64,000 nt of DNA, from the NCBI RefSeq assembly GCF_030157465.1, contig NZ_JAOAUU010000012.1, positions 1 through 64,000 of the forward strand, in the 5' to 3' direction. The DNA comes from Zoogloea sp. GTDB lineage: Bacteria > Pseudomonadota > Gammaproteobacteria > Burkholderiales > Rhodocyclaceae. Made by a program: the position numbers and the translations under genes. Positions 34,421 through 44,495 of this stretch are shown piece after piece (position 1 is the stretch's first letter; the number at the start of each line of letters is the position of its first letter). The notes under the pieces were generated by a model that had not been told where the DNA came from, searched no databases, and worked only from the letters and a program-made list of their open reading frames with translations.

Positions 34421-37185
34421 TGTTCCATAGGGCCTTCCACCCGGCTCAAAGCTTCCATGCTGATCAATCCTTCGTCGAGGAGCGCCTGCCGGCAGCCCTC
34501 CCAGGCATCGGCAAACCCGGCCGCCTCGGCGGGAGTCGGCGCGGCACCGCTCTTCATCCGTTCGTCCAGGGCCCGCGCCAGGGCAGCCAGCCGCAGCGCG
34601 CCGATCGCAAAGCAACCGGATTTCATCTTGTGGGCCAGGGCCTTCACCCCGTCCTTGTCGCCCGTCGCAATCAGTCTTTGCAGGCTGCGGACATTGCGCA
34701 CCGTCTCGGTGACGAAGAGTGCCACCAAACGCTGCAACATCGGCGACTCACGCTGCCCGTTCACGCCCGGCAAGCCCAGTAGCACGGCTACGTCGAGTGC
34801 GGCCTCGACCGGGCTGCCGACACTCGCGGCGGGTGCCGGCAGCGGCCCGGGCGGCGGCAAAGCACCTGGCGGATCGGCGGGCTGCACGTCGGGCAGCCAG
34901 CGGCTCAGGACGGCCCACAGCTGCTCGCCGGACACCGGCTTGACCAGGTAATCATCCATGCCGGCAGCCAGGCAGGCCTCGCGGTCTTCGGAGAGGGCGT
35001 TGGCGGTCAGGGCAATGATCGGCATGCGCGGCAAGCCGCGCGCGGCCTCGTCGGCCCGGATCACGCGGGTCGCCTCGCGCCCGTCCATGTTTGGCATCTG
35101 GATATCCATCAGGATCAGGTCGAAGCGCCCGTCACGACAGGCCTCCACGGCCTGACTCCCGTCGTCGGCCAGCGACACGCGGCAACCGATGGATTCGAGC
35201 ACCGCGCCCGCCACCTCGCGGTTCACCGGGTGATCCTCGACAACCAGCACATGGGCAGCCAGGCTATGCACCGCCGGATCGGGCGCGGCGGCCGGCACTT
35301 CCCGGACCAGGAAACGACGGATCTCGGTGCCGCTCAGCGGGCGCGGCAGGATCAGCTCGGCGCCCGCGGCCCGCATCGCGTCGGCTTCGTCGTGGCCGGC
35401 ACCGACAATCGCCGCCAGCAGCGGCCGGGCCGGCCGGGCCCGCAGATCCGTGAGCAGGCGGCAGCCGCCGAGTGCATCGAAAGCGGCATCGACGACCACC
35501 CAGTCGAAGCGGGCGCCGGAGGCCAGCATTTCGTCGACCGCCGGAGAATCGTAGGCCAGCTCGGTTCGGCAGCCCAGAAACTCCAGTTGAGCAACCAGCG
35601 CATCGCGTGCGCGGGAGTCACCCACGGCAATCAGGGCCGCACAGCCGGCGAGCGGCGGGAGAGGCGCGGCTGCGGAGGTGTACTGGCCCAGTTCGAACTC
35701 GACCCAGAAACAGGAGCCGAGACCGGGCTCGGAGAGATAGTCGATCTCGCCGTTCATCTGCTCGACCAACTGGCGGGCAATGGCCAGCCCCAGCCCGGTG
35801 CCGCCAAAGCGCCGCGCCATCGAGTTGTCGGCCTGCGAGAAGGACTGGAACAAGCGGGCGCCGGCTTCCCGCGGCACCCCGATGCCGGTATCCCGAACCT
35901 CGACCCGTATCCGCAGGCGTCCCTCAGCGGAACAGGGCGCCCGCGTCACAACAATGGCGATCTCGCCGTGCTCGGTGAATTTCTGGGCGTTGGAGACGAG
36001 GTTGTTGAACACCTGCCGAACGCGCAGCGCGTCACCTGTCGCACGGGCCGGCACCAGCGGGTCGACGTACAGGTAGAGCTGCAGGCCGCGCTCGTGGGCC
36101 GAGGTGGCAAACAGGGTGGCCACCAGGTCGATGGTATCCCGCAAGGAAAACGGCAGAAGCTCGAGCTCCAGCCGCCCGGCTTCGATTTTTGAAACGTCGA
36201 GCACGTCGTTGATGATCTCCAGAAGCGCGCGCGCCGAATCATCGAGCATATCAACAAAGAAAGCCTGGCGCTCGCCGAGCGCAGTCTGCCTCAGCAACCC
36301 GATCATGCCCATGACGCCGTTCATCGGCGTGCGGATTTCATGGCTCATGTTGGCCAGAAACTGGGACTTGGCGCGGTTGGCCGCTTCGGCCTGCTCCATC
36401 GCCGCACGCAGTTCGGCGGTGCGGGCGGCCACCTCGGATGCGAGGTGTTCACGGTGCTGCGTCAGCTCCCGGTCGCGGGTGCCGATTTCGGCCAGCATGC
36501 CGTTGAATCCGGTGATCAGCTCGCCCACCTCGTCGGCGTAACCGGCCGGGGCACGCAGGTCATAGCGCTTGCGAGTGCCCACCTCGCGCACCACGTCGGC
36601 CAGCTTTTGCAGCGGCCCGACGATCATCCCCTGCATGCGCCGGGTGAACAGGCCCGCCACGACCAGCGCCGCGACCAACCCGAGCAGCGCAAAGCCGAGC
36701 CACAGGATCAGGCGCCCGACGATCGGCCGGAGCTCGAACTCGATAATCAGGCTTCCCAGCTCCTCGCCATCGCTGACCAGACGCTTGCTGACGAGCAGGG
36801 TCAGCCCGCTCCACCGGGCCCCGCTGCCCTCGGCCTGGGTCTTCAGCCAGGCGACGTAGGGCACGTCGTCTCCGGCCTGTGGCGGATAGGCGGCGAACAC
36901 CGACCCGTCCTGGCGGAACAGCAGCGCCTTGGCCACCCTTTCGTGGTGACGCAAGGCCGCCAGCAGCGACGCAGCCACCCGGGCGTCATCAAAGCGCAGC
37001 GGTGGAATGGCGCTGTCGGCGACAATTTCCGAGAGCACCCGGCCGTCCTCGTCGGCCCGCCGGATCTCGTTTATCACCTCGGTCATGAAGATGGTCAGCA
37101 CCGCCACGCCCAGCGCGATCAGCACGCTCAGGCGGGCCACGATGCCAAGCTTCCGGCCGATGGGCAGATTCTGTATCGATCGCAC
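34417..37185 (-). CDS. Hybrid sensor histidine kinase with HAMP, two REC-like domains and HPt
   Basis: A 922-residue membrane kinase. An N-terminal helix (about 16-36), a periplasmic sensor resembling CHASE8 (about 38-155), a second helix (about 160-185) and HAMP (about 186-240) lead to HisKA with [14 protein letters not shown] (His near 282). The HATPase region contains DTGIGVP and GTGLGLAIA. The first receiver (about 510-625) is atypical at its acidic pocket. The second (about 645-765) is standard, with [11 protein letters not shown]. The C-terminal HPt has [13 protein letters not shown] (His near 848). It begins with GTG directly after the YfiR stop and overlaps the downstream regulator. 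The periplasmic sensor probably works with the YfiR-like protein and the TonB receptor encoded upstream. Confidence 0.92.
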   Translation of the reverse strand: MRSIQNLPIGRKLGIVARLSVLIALGVAVLTIFMTEVINEIRRADEDGRVLSEIVADSAIPPLRFDDARVAASLLAALRHHERVAKALLFRQDGSVFAAYPPQAGDDVPYVAWLKTQAEGSGARWSGLTLLVSKRLVSDGEELGSLIIEFELRPIVGRLILWLGFALLGLVAALVVAGLFTRRMQGMIVGPLQKLADVVREVGTRKRYDLRAPAGYADEVGELITGFNGMLAEIGTRDRELTQHREHLASEVAARTAELRAAMEQAEAANRAKSQFLANMSHEIRTPMNGVMGMIGLLRQTALGERQAFFVDMLDDSARALLEIINDVLDVSKIEAGRLELELLPFSLRDTIDLVATLFATSAHERGLQLYLYVDPLVPARATGDALRVRQVFNNLVSNAQKFTEHGEIAIVVTRAPCSAEGRLRIRVEVRDTGIGVPREAGARLFQSFSQADNSMARRFGGTGLGLAIARQLVEQMNGEIDYLSEPGLGSCFWVEFELGQYTSAAAPLPPLAGCAALIAVGDSRARDALVAQLEFLGCRTELAYDSPAVDEMLASGARFDWVVVDAAFDALGGCRLLTDLRARPARPLLAAIVGAGHDEADAMRAAGAELILPRPLSGTEIRRFLVREVPAAAPDPAVHSLAAHVLVVEDHPVNREVAGAVLESIGCRVSLADDGSQAVEACRDGRFDLILMDIQMPNMDGREATRVIRADEAARGLPRMPIIALTANALSEDREACLAAGMDDYLVKPVSGEQLWAVLSRWLPDVQPADPPGALPPPGPLPAPAASVGSPVEAALDVAVLLGLPGVNGQRESPMLQRLVALFVTETVRNVRSLQRLIATGDKDGVKALAHKMKSGCFAIGALRLAALARALDERMKSGAAPTPAEAAGFADAWEGCRQALLDEGLISMEALSRVEGPMEQ

Positions 37186-37734
37186 TCAGAACCCCCTCAC
37201 GCCCAGCACGTTGCGCCCCAGGCGCAGCAACTGGGAACTGGCCCTCAGGCCGTCCCGCTGGAGGGCCGCCTGATTGATGTCGAAGCGCACCCGCCCGTCC
37301 TCGACGACCAGCCCGATGCTGCCGCCGGCCTCCGCAAAACCGTCGGTGTCGCTCACCGACAGCACACCCTTGCCGGCCAGCCCGCGCAGCAGCAGGCCGA
37401 GGCGGCGCTCCTCCGAATCGGCGATGAAAACCAGGTGGCAGTCGCCGGCCTGGTCGACGCCTTCGATCTGGCGCAGGCGCATTTCGTGGCCATTGACCTG
37501 GCGCCCTTCAAGGCCGATCAGCGCTCCACCGAAGGGATCCCGACCGAGCACGCACAGGCGCAGCGGAGCCCCGGTCGGCAGACGCACAGCGGGCCATTCC
37601 ACGTAGCGGGCAAAGTTGAGCAGGTAGGCAGCCTTGATCTGGTATTCCCCCGGCGGCTCGGCAGTCCATGCCGGGCCCGCGCCCAGGTTGAGCGCGATGA
37701 GAAATGCCAGTCTGCCGAATAGGCGGCGGATCAC
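37186..37734 (-). CDS. YfiR-family periplasmic protein
   Basis: A 182-residue protein with a signal peptide (about 1-25, cleavage near TAEPPG) and a YfiR/DUF4154 domain that includes EYQIKAAYLLNFARYVEWPA and FIADSEERRL. In Pseudomonas, YfiR is a periplasmic inhibitor of the cyclase YfiN; the same fold is often encoded beside sensor kinases. I use GTG 37734, ten bases after the receptor's stop, with GAGGG nearby. A longer start at 37770 would overlap the receptor gene. It probably modulates the kinase encoded directly downstream. Confidence 0.85.
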   Translation of the reverse strand: MIRRLFGRLAFLIALNLGAGPAWTAEPPGEYQIKAAYLLNFARYVEWPAVRLPTGAPLRLCVLGRDPFGGALIGLEGRQVNGHEMRLRQIEGVDQAGDCHLVFIADSEERRLGLLLRGLAGKGVLSVSDTDGFAEAGGSIGLVVEDGRVRFDINQAALQRDGLRASSQLLRLGRNVLGVRGF

Positions 37735-37744
37735 GGGATAGCCC

Positions 37745-39769
37745 TCAGAAACGCCACATGCCCTGGACAAATCCTTGCCGGGGCTGATAAGCGGGTTGCG
37801 AGGGGACGAAGTCCGGCGCGTATTCCTGGTGGAGCGGGTCGAAAAGGTTCACCCCGACCACCGCAAACTCGAAAGACCGGCTGACTCGCCAGCCGTAGCG
37901 CAGATCCACGCTGGTGTAGGCCGGCACATGCCCCAGACCGATAGCGCCCACCCTGCGCACCATCAGATCCACCTCGCGACCGCGCCCCAAGCTGAGCAGT
38001 CCGTGCAGGTTTGCCCAGTAGTGAGGTGACGCCTCCTCCAGGGCCTCTCCCGAGGCCTGGGTAACCGGGTCGGAGCTGCGGCCAGCCCGGATGTCCATCA
38101 GCGTGTAGCTGGCCTGCAGGCGCAGGTTCTCCGTCACCGGCAGGTCGAGCCCCAGCTCCAGGCCGGTGCTGCGTGCACTCCCCACGTTGCCGCGGTTGAG
38201 ATACTGGAGAGGAACCACGCCGGCCGGCACCAGACCGGCCACACCGGGCAGCACGACACCCCCCGGATCAAGGGAGATGCTGGTCAGGTGGGTATAGTCG
38301 TGGTGAAACAGCACGGCCTCGAAGCTGCCATTGCCGAAACCGCGACGATAGCCGAGCTCCAGCGCGTCGAGCCGCTCGGCCCGCGGCGCCCAGTTCGGCC
38401 CCGGTCGCGACACCATGGCCACGACGGGCATTCGCGGATTACCGGTTTGGTGCAGGCCGGCGAACATCTGGGTGTCGATCTCGCCGACCGACGGCGTGCG
38501 TGCCGCCCGCGACCAGTTGGCCCACACGCTGTCCGCATCGGTGGGCGTCCACATCAGCCGCGCATTCGGCTGCGGCTCGAGGCGGGACATGGTCGAATGC
38601 TCGAAACGCCCGCCGAGGGTCAACTTCCAGAGCCGCGGCTGCAGGGTGATCTCGTCCTGCACGAAAGCGCTGGCGACGTTGAATTTCCGGCCACTCGGAG
38701 ACACCACCAGCGCCGGCGTCGACAGATGGATCTCCGTCTGGACGAAGCGGCTGCCGAGCCCCCACATCAATTCATGCGCCCCCATCGGCGCCAGACGATG
38801 CTGAAAATCCAGGTCGGCCGTGCGAACCTCGCCGGTTCCGTAATTTTTCGCTTCGATCCGCTGGGTATCCACGTAGCCCTGCAGCGACGCCTCGCCGCCG
38901 GCCAAGCCCCAGGTGTAGCGCCCCACCAGGCTGGAGCCTTCCAGGTCGGCGCCGAGGGGCAACAGGAGCGGCAGGCCGGCCTGGGCACTGGTCTGAAGGT
39001 TTTCGCGGCTGCTGCGCCGATAGGTATTGCCCTGCACCATCCAGGCATTCGTTCCCGATCCCGCACTGTCCATCCGGAAACCGGCCAGCCAGCCCCGATT
39101 GCCATCGACACCGGACTCACCGCTGGCCGAGCGAGATTCGGCCAGCTCGTTGCCTTTGGCAAAAACCCGTAGCGCACCCGCTCCGCCAAGCTCGACGCCC
39201 TGGCGCACCGCCACCGCCGGGTGGCCCTGGTTGTCCAGCCTCATCGACAGCAATCCGCCGCGGCTCGCCGTTGCCTTGCGGGTCACGATGTTGATCACGC
39301 CATTGACGGCATTCGCGCCCCACAGCGAAGCGCCCGGCCCGCGCACCACCTCGATGCGCTCCACGTCTTCGAGCATCACGTCGAGCGCTTCCCAGAACAC
39401 ACCCGAGAACAGCGGGCTGTAAACACTGCGGCCATCGATCAGGACCAGCAGCTTGTTGGAAAAACGCCCCGCGTAGCCCCGTACGCCTACCGCCCAGCGG
39501 CCGGCGCCGATCTGCGTCACGCTCACTCCGGGCACCTCGCGCAGGGCCTCCGGCACACTGCGGGCCCCGCTGCGGCGGATATCCTCGGCCGTCAACACGG
39601 TGACTGCAGCCGACGTCTCCGACAATTTCTGCGCCTTGCGCGAAACCGTGGCCACCTCCAGACGAGCCAGATCCTCGAGGGCCAGGTCGACCAGCGGCGC
39701 TTCGTCAGCCCACACAGTGGTCGCCCACATCAAGGCAGGAAAAACAATTCGGGCACGGCAGGGATGCAT
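37745..39769 (-). CDS. TonB-dependent outer-membrane receptor
   Basis: A 674-residue receptor with an N-terminal signal peptide (about 1-21). The plug domain (about 45-160) contains SVPEALREVPGVSVTQIG and VERIEVVRGPGASLWGANAV, and a 22-strand barrel ends in a C-terminal Phe (QGMWRF). The ligand is unknown. The group with YfiR, a hybrid kinase and a c-di-GMP regulator is the first gene of this operon, so it may deliver a ligand signal instead of, or in addition to, a nutrient. No exbB/exbD/tonB gene is adjacent. Confidence 0.9.
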   Translation of the reverse strand: MHPCRARIVFPALMWATTVWADEAPLVDLALEDLARLEVATVSRKAQKLSETSAAVTVLTAEDIRRSGARSVPEALREVPGVSVTQIGAGRWAVGVRGYAGRFSNKLLVLIDGRSVYSPLFSGVFWEALDVMLEDVERIEVVRGPGASLWGANAVNGVINIVTRKATASRGGLLSMRLDNQGHPAVAVRQGVELGGAGALRVFAKGNELAESRSASGESGVDGNRGWLAGFRMDSAGSGTNAWMVQGNTYRRSSRENLQTSAQAGLPLLLPLGADLEGSSLVGRYTWGLAGGEASLQGYVDTQRIEAKNYGTGEVRTADLDFQHRLAPMGAHELMWGLGSRFVQTEIHLSTPALVVSPSGRKFNVASAFVQDEITLQPRLWKLTLGGRFEHSTMSRLEPQPNARLMWTPTDADSVWANWSRAARTPSVGEIDTQMFAGLHQTGNPRMPVVAMVSRPGPNWAPRAERLDALELGYRRGFGNGSFEAVLFHHDYTHLTSISLDPGGVVLPGVAGLVPAGVVPLQYLNRGNVGSARSTGLELGLDLPVTENLRLQASYTLMDIRAGRSSDPVTQASGEALEEASPHYWANLHGLLSLGRGREVDLMVRRVGAIGLGHVPAYTSVDLRYGWRVSRSFEFAVVGVNLFDPLHQEYAPDFVPSQPAYQPRQGFVQGMWRF

Positions 39770-39993
39770 CGGCTGGAATCTCGAAAAATGATAACGTCAT
39801 GGCCTGGGCCGGCACACACCAACACTTCTACCAAAGCCCGCAGCCCCGCCGCGCCTAACAGTTCGCGGCACAGGCGTTTTTGCCAAACCCTTGCATCCCG
39901 GCGTGGACAAAGTCACACCCCAAAACGCCGCGACGCGCATCGTGTTCGCACACCACGGCCCAGCGCCGGGCCGTCGCCCGCGCCGCCATCGGC

Positions 39994-39999
39994 TACAAT
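39994..39999 (+). promoter_or_regulatory. Putative -10 element upstream of glnS
   Basis: TACAAT lies 65 bases before the glnS start in the 289-base gap between the divergent receptor and glnS. No good -35 is seen at 17 bases. The rest of the gap shows nothing I can name. Confidence 0.35.
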
Positions 40000-40058
40000 T
40001 GAATGATTTTTCAGACTCGGGCGGCTTTCCGCCCTGCGCCCGTCAAGGTATGACCCAG

Positions 40059-41780
40059 ATGACTGCTCCGACCACCCCGGCCACCGATGCCGCGCCCAGC
40101 CACTTCATCCGCAACATCATCGACGAAGACCGCCGCCTCGGCAAATGGAGCGGCCGCGTCGAAACGCGCTTCCCGCCCGAGCCTAACGGCTACCTGCATT
40201 ACGGCCACGCCAAGAGCATCTGCCTGAACTTCGGCCTTGCCCAGATCTACGGCGGCGCCTGCCACCTGCGCTTCGACGACACCAATCCCGCCAAGGAAGA
40301 CCAGGAATATGTCGACGCCATCATCGAGGCCGTCCAGTGGCTGGGCTTCGACTGGCAGGATCACCTGTACTTCGCGTCGGACTACTTCGACAAGATGTAC
40401 GCCATGGCCGAACACCTCATCACCGTCGGCAAGGCCTATGTCGAATCCCTGCCGGCCGACGAAATGCGCGCCTACCGCGGCACCCTGTCCTCGCCCGGCA
40501 GGAACAGCCCCTTCCGCGACCGCAGCGTCAGCGAGAACCTCGAACTCTTCCAGCGCATGAAGGCCGGTGAATTCCCCGACGGCACCCACATCCTGCGCGC
40601 CAGGATCGACATGGGCTCGCCCAACATGAACCTGCGCGACCCGGCCATCTACCGCATCCGCCACGCCGCGCACCACCGCACCGGCGAGCGCTGGTGCATC
40701 TACCCGATGTACACCTTCGCGCACCCCATCGAGGACGCGCTTGAAGACATCACCCACTCGATCTGCACCCTCGAATTCGCCGACCAGCGCCCCTTCTACG
40801 AATGGCTGCTGGAGACCCTGGCCGACGGTGGTTTCTTTAGCCGCCCGGTTCCGCAGCAGATCGAGTTCGCCCGCCTCAACCTCACCTACGTGGTGCTCTC
40901 CAAGCGCAAGCTGGTCGAGCTGGTCGACGAAAAACACGTCGCCGGCTGGGACGACCCGCGCCTGCCCACCCTGGTCGGAGCCCGTCGCCGCGGCTTCACG
41001 CCGGAAGGCTTCCGCCGCTTCGCAGAGCGCATCGGCGTCTCCAAGGGCGATTCGTGGATCGACATGAGCGTGCTCGAAGACTGCATGCGCGAGGATCTCA
41101 ACAACTCCGCCGAGCGCCGCGTCGCCGTGCTCGACCCGGTCAAGCTCGTCATCACCAACTATCCGGTCGGCCACACCGAGCGCTGCCACGCGCCCAACCA
41201 CCCGCTCCACCCGGATCTCGGCAAGCGCGAAATCCCCTTCAGCCGCGAACTGTGGATCGAGCGCGAAGACTTCATGGAAACCCCCTCCAAGGGCTACCAC
41301 CGCCTCTATCCTGGCAACATGGCGCGCCTCCGCTACGGCTACGTCGTCAAGTGCACCGGCTGCGAGAAGGATGCCGACGGCAAGATCACCGCCGTGCTGT
41401 GCGAATACCTGCCCGACTCCAAGTCCGGCACCCCCGGCGCCGACACCTACAAGGTCAAGGGCAATCTGCACTGGGTCTCGGTCGAGCACGCCTACACCGC
41501 CGAAGTGCGGCTGTATGGCCGCCTGTTCGCCCACGCCACCCCCGGCAGCCGCCGCGAGGGCGACCCGGAAGGTCTCGAACGCAACTTCATCGACGACATC
41601 AACCCGGACAGCCTGCGCACGATCACCGCCCAGCTCGAACCGGCCCTGCGTGCAGCCCGGCCCGAAGCCCGCTTCCAGTTCGAACGCCACGGCTACTTCG
41701 TTGCCGATCGCATCGATTCCGCCGACGGCGCACCGGTGTTCAACCGCACCGTCACCCTGCGCGACACCTGGAAGAAATAA
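40059..41780 (+). CDS. glnS: Glutaminyl-tRNA synthetase
   Basis: About 573 residues, slightly longer than E. coli GlnRS (554). The class I signature appears as PEPNGYLHYGHAKSI (HIGH), and the KMSKS loop as VVLSKRKL. The typical N-terminus HFIRNIIDEDRRLGKWSG and the anticodon-binding C-terminal beta-barrels are present. AAGG at 40045-40048 fits ATG 40059 (10-base spacer) better than ATG 40050 (1 base), but both are in frame and differ by three residues. It charges tRNA-Gln directly, so the organism need not rely on the GatCAB route for this tRNA. Confidence 0.95.
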   Translation: MTAPTTPATDAAPSHFIRNIIDEDRRLGKWSGRVETRFPPEPNGYLHYGHAKSICLNFGLAQIYGGACHLRFDDTNPAKEDQEYVDAIIEAVQWLGFDWQDHLYFASDYFDKMYAMAEHLITVGKAYVESLPADEMRAYRGTLSSPGRNSPFRDRSVSENLELFQRMKAGEFPDGTHILRARIDMGSPNMNLRDPAIYRIRHAAHHRTGERWCIYPMYTFAHPIEDALEDITHSICTLEFADQRPFYEWLLETLADGGFFSRPVPQQIEFARLNLTYVVLSKRKLVELVDEKHVAGWDDPRLPTLVGARRRGFTPEGFRRFAERIGVSKGDSWIDMSVLEDCMREDLNNSAERRVAVLDPVKLVITNYPVGHTERCHAPNHPLHPDLGKREIPFSRELWIEREDFMETPSKGYHRLYPGNMARLRYGYVVKCTGCEKDADGKITAVLCEYLPDSKSGTPGADTYKVKGNLHWVSVEHAYTAEVRLYGRLFAHATPGSRREGDPEGLERNFIDDINPDSLRTITAQLEPALRAARPEARFQFERHGYFVADRIDSADGAPVFNRTVTLRDTWKK

Positions 41781-41796
41781 GCACCATGACCCGGAC

Positions 41797-41832
41797 GGGA
41801 CGGCCTCCATCCGGGGCTGTCCCGGGTGTTTT
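41797..41832 (+). terminator. Rho-independent terminator of glnS
   Basis: GGGACGGCC (41797-41805) pairs with GGCTGTCCC (41815-41823) with one mismatch, and a short T-rich run (tgtttt) follows. The remaining gap to 42053 has no gene I can support. Confidence 0.6.
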
Positions 41833-42053
41833 CCTGTCCATCACTCCCCGCTCGACTCATGATCAAGCCATAATTGCATGCCGGGCAGCTCTGGCATCAC
41901 AGCAAACATGGCATGCCCGACCGAGCAGACATTTAAGCTTCGGTCGTAAATGCCGATTACAAGCGGACGCCCATCGAGGCATCCGCTGATTCGCGCCAAC
42001 CACCGCGAATAATCCGACGAAACCCCCTTCGCCTCGCCCGACAAGCGTTACAG

Positions 42054-44495
42054 ATGCTGAGCCACCTCTCGATACGCGTTCGCCTACTGCTCGCCAGCAC
42101 CGTGGTCCAGGTCGTGATGCTCACCCTGCTGCTCACCAACAGCGGACGGCTCATGAACGAAGCCACCAGCGCCAGTCTCAACACGCTCATCGCCCAGAAC
42201 GCCGCCATCCTCAACGTCGTCACCGCCACCTTCGTCCCGCAGGGCCGCTACACCGACCTCCAGGACACCCTCGGCGAACTCCTCAACGAAACCAACGAAG
42301 GCCTCATCTACGTCCGCATCGTCGACGCCGCCGGCAAAACGCGAGTCCGCGCCGGCCTGCCCGAGATGCACCTCCTGCCGCCCCCCGACGACGCCAGCGT
42401 CCTCAACCTGGGCGCCGGCATGGCCCACAACCTCATCCACGTCCGCCGCCCGGTTCTGCTCGAGCGCAACCAGGTCGGCTTTGTCCAGTTCGGCGTTTCG
42501 GTTTCGGCGCTCACGCTCGCCAAGCAGCAAATCCTCAGCCAGGGCATCGCCATCGCCAGCGCAGAAGTGCTGCTCACCCTGCTGCTGCTGGGCGCCGTCG
42601 GCTACCTCATGACGCGCAACCTCGGGCGACTCCTGCGCGGCAGCCAGGCCATCGCCGCCGGCCAGCTCTCCCACCGCCTGCCTGAACGGGGCAAGGACGA
42701 ACTGGCCCAGCTCTGCCAGCACTTCAACCGCATGGCCAGCGCCCTCCAGTCGCGCATCCAGGAACTCGAAGCCACCGCCCGCCAACTGGCCAACAGCGAA
42801 GAGCGCTACGCGCTGGCCACCCGCGCCGCCAACGACGGCCTTTGGGACTGGGATATCCCCAACGACAAGACCTACTTCGCCCCCCGCTTCTTCGAAATCC
42901 TCGGCCTGCCGCCAAACAAGTCCGCCGGAAACAGCGACACACTGCTGAACCACCTCCACCCCGACGACCGCGAACCCTTTCGCCTGCGCCTGATCGCCCA
43001 CCTCAAGCGCGAATCCACCCAGCTCATGGTCGAGCACCGCATCCTGCACGCCGACGGAAGCTACCGCTGGATCCTCACCTGCGGCATGGCCGTTTATGAC
43101 ACCAAAACCGGCCGCGCCATCCGCATGGCCGGCTCCATCAGCGACATCCACCTGCGCAAGCGCGCAGAAGACCAGCTCCTTCACGACGCGCTCCACGACG
43201 GCCTGACCGGCCTCGCCAACCGCGCCCTGTTCGCCGAACACCTGCAGAACACCCTGCGCCACGCCGATCGCGCCACCGACAGCCTGTTCGCCGTACTGCA
43301 CATCAACATCGAGCGCTTCCACGTCGTTAACGACAGCCTCGGCTACTCCGCCGGCGACGACCTGCTGCGCCTCGTGGCCGCCCGCATCCGCACCCTCGCC
43401 CGCCCCGGCGACGTGGTCGGACGCATCGGCGGCGACCAGTTCGCCGTGCTGCTCAACGACATCACCGACGCCAGCGAAGCCATCCGCTTTTCCGAAAACC
43501 TGCAGACCCGACTGGCCGAAACCGCCGACCTGAACGGCCACTCGCTCTACCCCAAGACGCGCATCGGGGTCGCCCTGGGCAGCGGCGGCTTCCAGAACGC
43601 CGAAGACCTCATGCGCGACGCCGACAACGCCATGCAGCGCTCGCGCCGCAGCGCCGAAAACACCATCACGGTCTTCCAGTCGGCCATGCACCAGCAGGTC
43701 ATGCGCGACCTGCAGCTCGAAAGCCAGCTTCGCTGCGCCCTGCGGGACAAGCATCTGGTGGCCCACTTCCAGCCCATCGTCGACCTCGCAAACGGCCGGA
43801 CCACCGGCTTCGAAGCCCTCGTTCGCTGGCCCCAGGCCAGCGCCCGACGGATCGGGCCGGACGTCTTCATTCCCCTCGCCGAATCCCTCGACCTCGTACA
43901 CGAGCTCGGCATGCAGATGCTCGACCAGAGCTGCGCCCGCCTCAAATCCTGGCGCGAACTCGGGCTCGGCGGCGAAAACCTGTCGATCAGCGTCAACCTG
44001 TCGGCCCGCCAGCTCATGCTCCCCGACCTTGCCGACCAGGTCGTCGCCTGCATCGACGGCTACGGCCTGCCACCCAGCGCCCTGAAACTCGAGATCACCG
44101 AAGGCACCCTCGTCACGCGCAAGGAACTCGCCATCAGCCAGCTCGGCAAGCTGCGCGCCAAGGGCCTCAAGATTCTCATCGACGACTTCGGCACCGGCTA
44201 CTCCTCGCTCAGCTACCTCCACTCAATCCCCTGCGACACCATCAAGCTCGACGGCTCGTTCATCCGCGAGATCGAGCGCGACACCCGCCTCAGGGCCATC
44301 GTCGGCGCCAGCATCCACCTGGCCCATGAACTCGGCATGAGCGTCGTCGCCGAATGCGTCGAAACCCAGGCCCAGGCCGACATCCTCCGCGAGCTCGCCT
44401 GCGACTTCGGGCAGGGTTTCCTGTTTGCCCCCGCCGAGCCCGAAAGCCGCGCACGGCAATGGCTCGAAAAGCCCCTCTCCGGGAGTCCGACATGA
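42054..44495 (+). CDS. Membrane sensor with HAMP, PAS, GGDQF and EAL domains
   Basis: An 813-residue inner-membrane protein. Two helices (about 8-28 and 164-185) flank a periplasmic sensor (about 30-160). HAMP (about 185-240), PAS (about 250-375), GGDEF (about 378-545) and EAL (about 555-805) follow. The cyclase signature is GGDQF; the Glu-to-Gln change should impair metal binding. The EAL domain keeps EALVRW, the Asn in [20 protein letters not shown], the Lys of KLDGS, AECVE and GQGF, so phosphodiesterase activity is likely. Its stop overlaps the start of an outer-membrane barrel gene (ATGA), followed by a PstS-like protein. The periplasmic sensor may read those partners. Confidence 0.92.
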   Translation: MLSHLSIRVRLLLASTVVQVVMLTLLLTNSGRLMNEATSASLNTLIAQNAAILNVVTATFVPQGRYTDLQDTLGELLNETNEGLIYVRIVDAAGKTRVRAGLPEMHLLPPPDDASVLNLGAGMAHNLIHVRRPVLLERNQVGFVQFGVSVSALTLAKQQILSQGIAIASAEVLLTLLLLGAVGYLMTRNLGRLLRGSQAIAAGQLSHRLPERGKDELAQLCQHFNRMASALQSRIQELEATARQLANSEERYALATRAANDGLWDWDIPNDKTYFAPRFFEILGLPPNKSAGNSDTLLNHLHPDDREPFRLRLIAHLKRESTQLMVEHRILHADGSYRWILTCGMAVYDTKTGRAIRMAGSISDIHLRKRAEDQLLHDALHDGLTGLANRALFAEHLQNTLRHADRATDSLFAVLHINIERFHVVNDSLGYSAGDDLLRLVAARIRTLARPGDVVGRIGGDQFAVLLNDITDASEAIRFSENLQTRLAETADLNGHSLYPKTRIGVALGSGGFQNAEDLMRDADNAMQRSRRSAENTITVFQSAMHQQVMRDLQLESQLRCALRDKHLVAHFQPIVDLANGRTTGFEALVRWPQASARRIGPDVFIPLAESLDLVHELGMQMLDQSCARLKSWRELGLGGENLSISVNLSARQLMLPDLADQVVACIDGYGLPPSALKLEITEGTLVTRKELAISQLGKLRAKGLKILIDDFGTGYSSLSYLHSIPCDTIKLDGSFIREIERDTRLRAIVGASIHLAHELGMSVVAECVETQAQADILRELACDFGQGFLFAPAEPESRARQWLEKPLSGSPT

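Noticed and set aside
37186-37770. Longer YfiR start at 37770
   Set aside because: It would overlap the receptor gene by 26 bases and add residues before the signal peptide; GTG 37734 gives a normal signal peptide.
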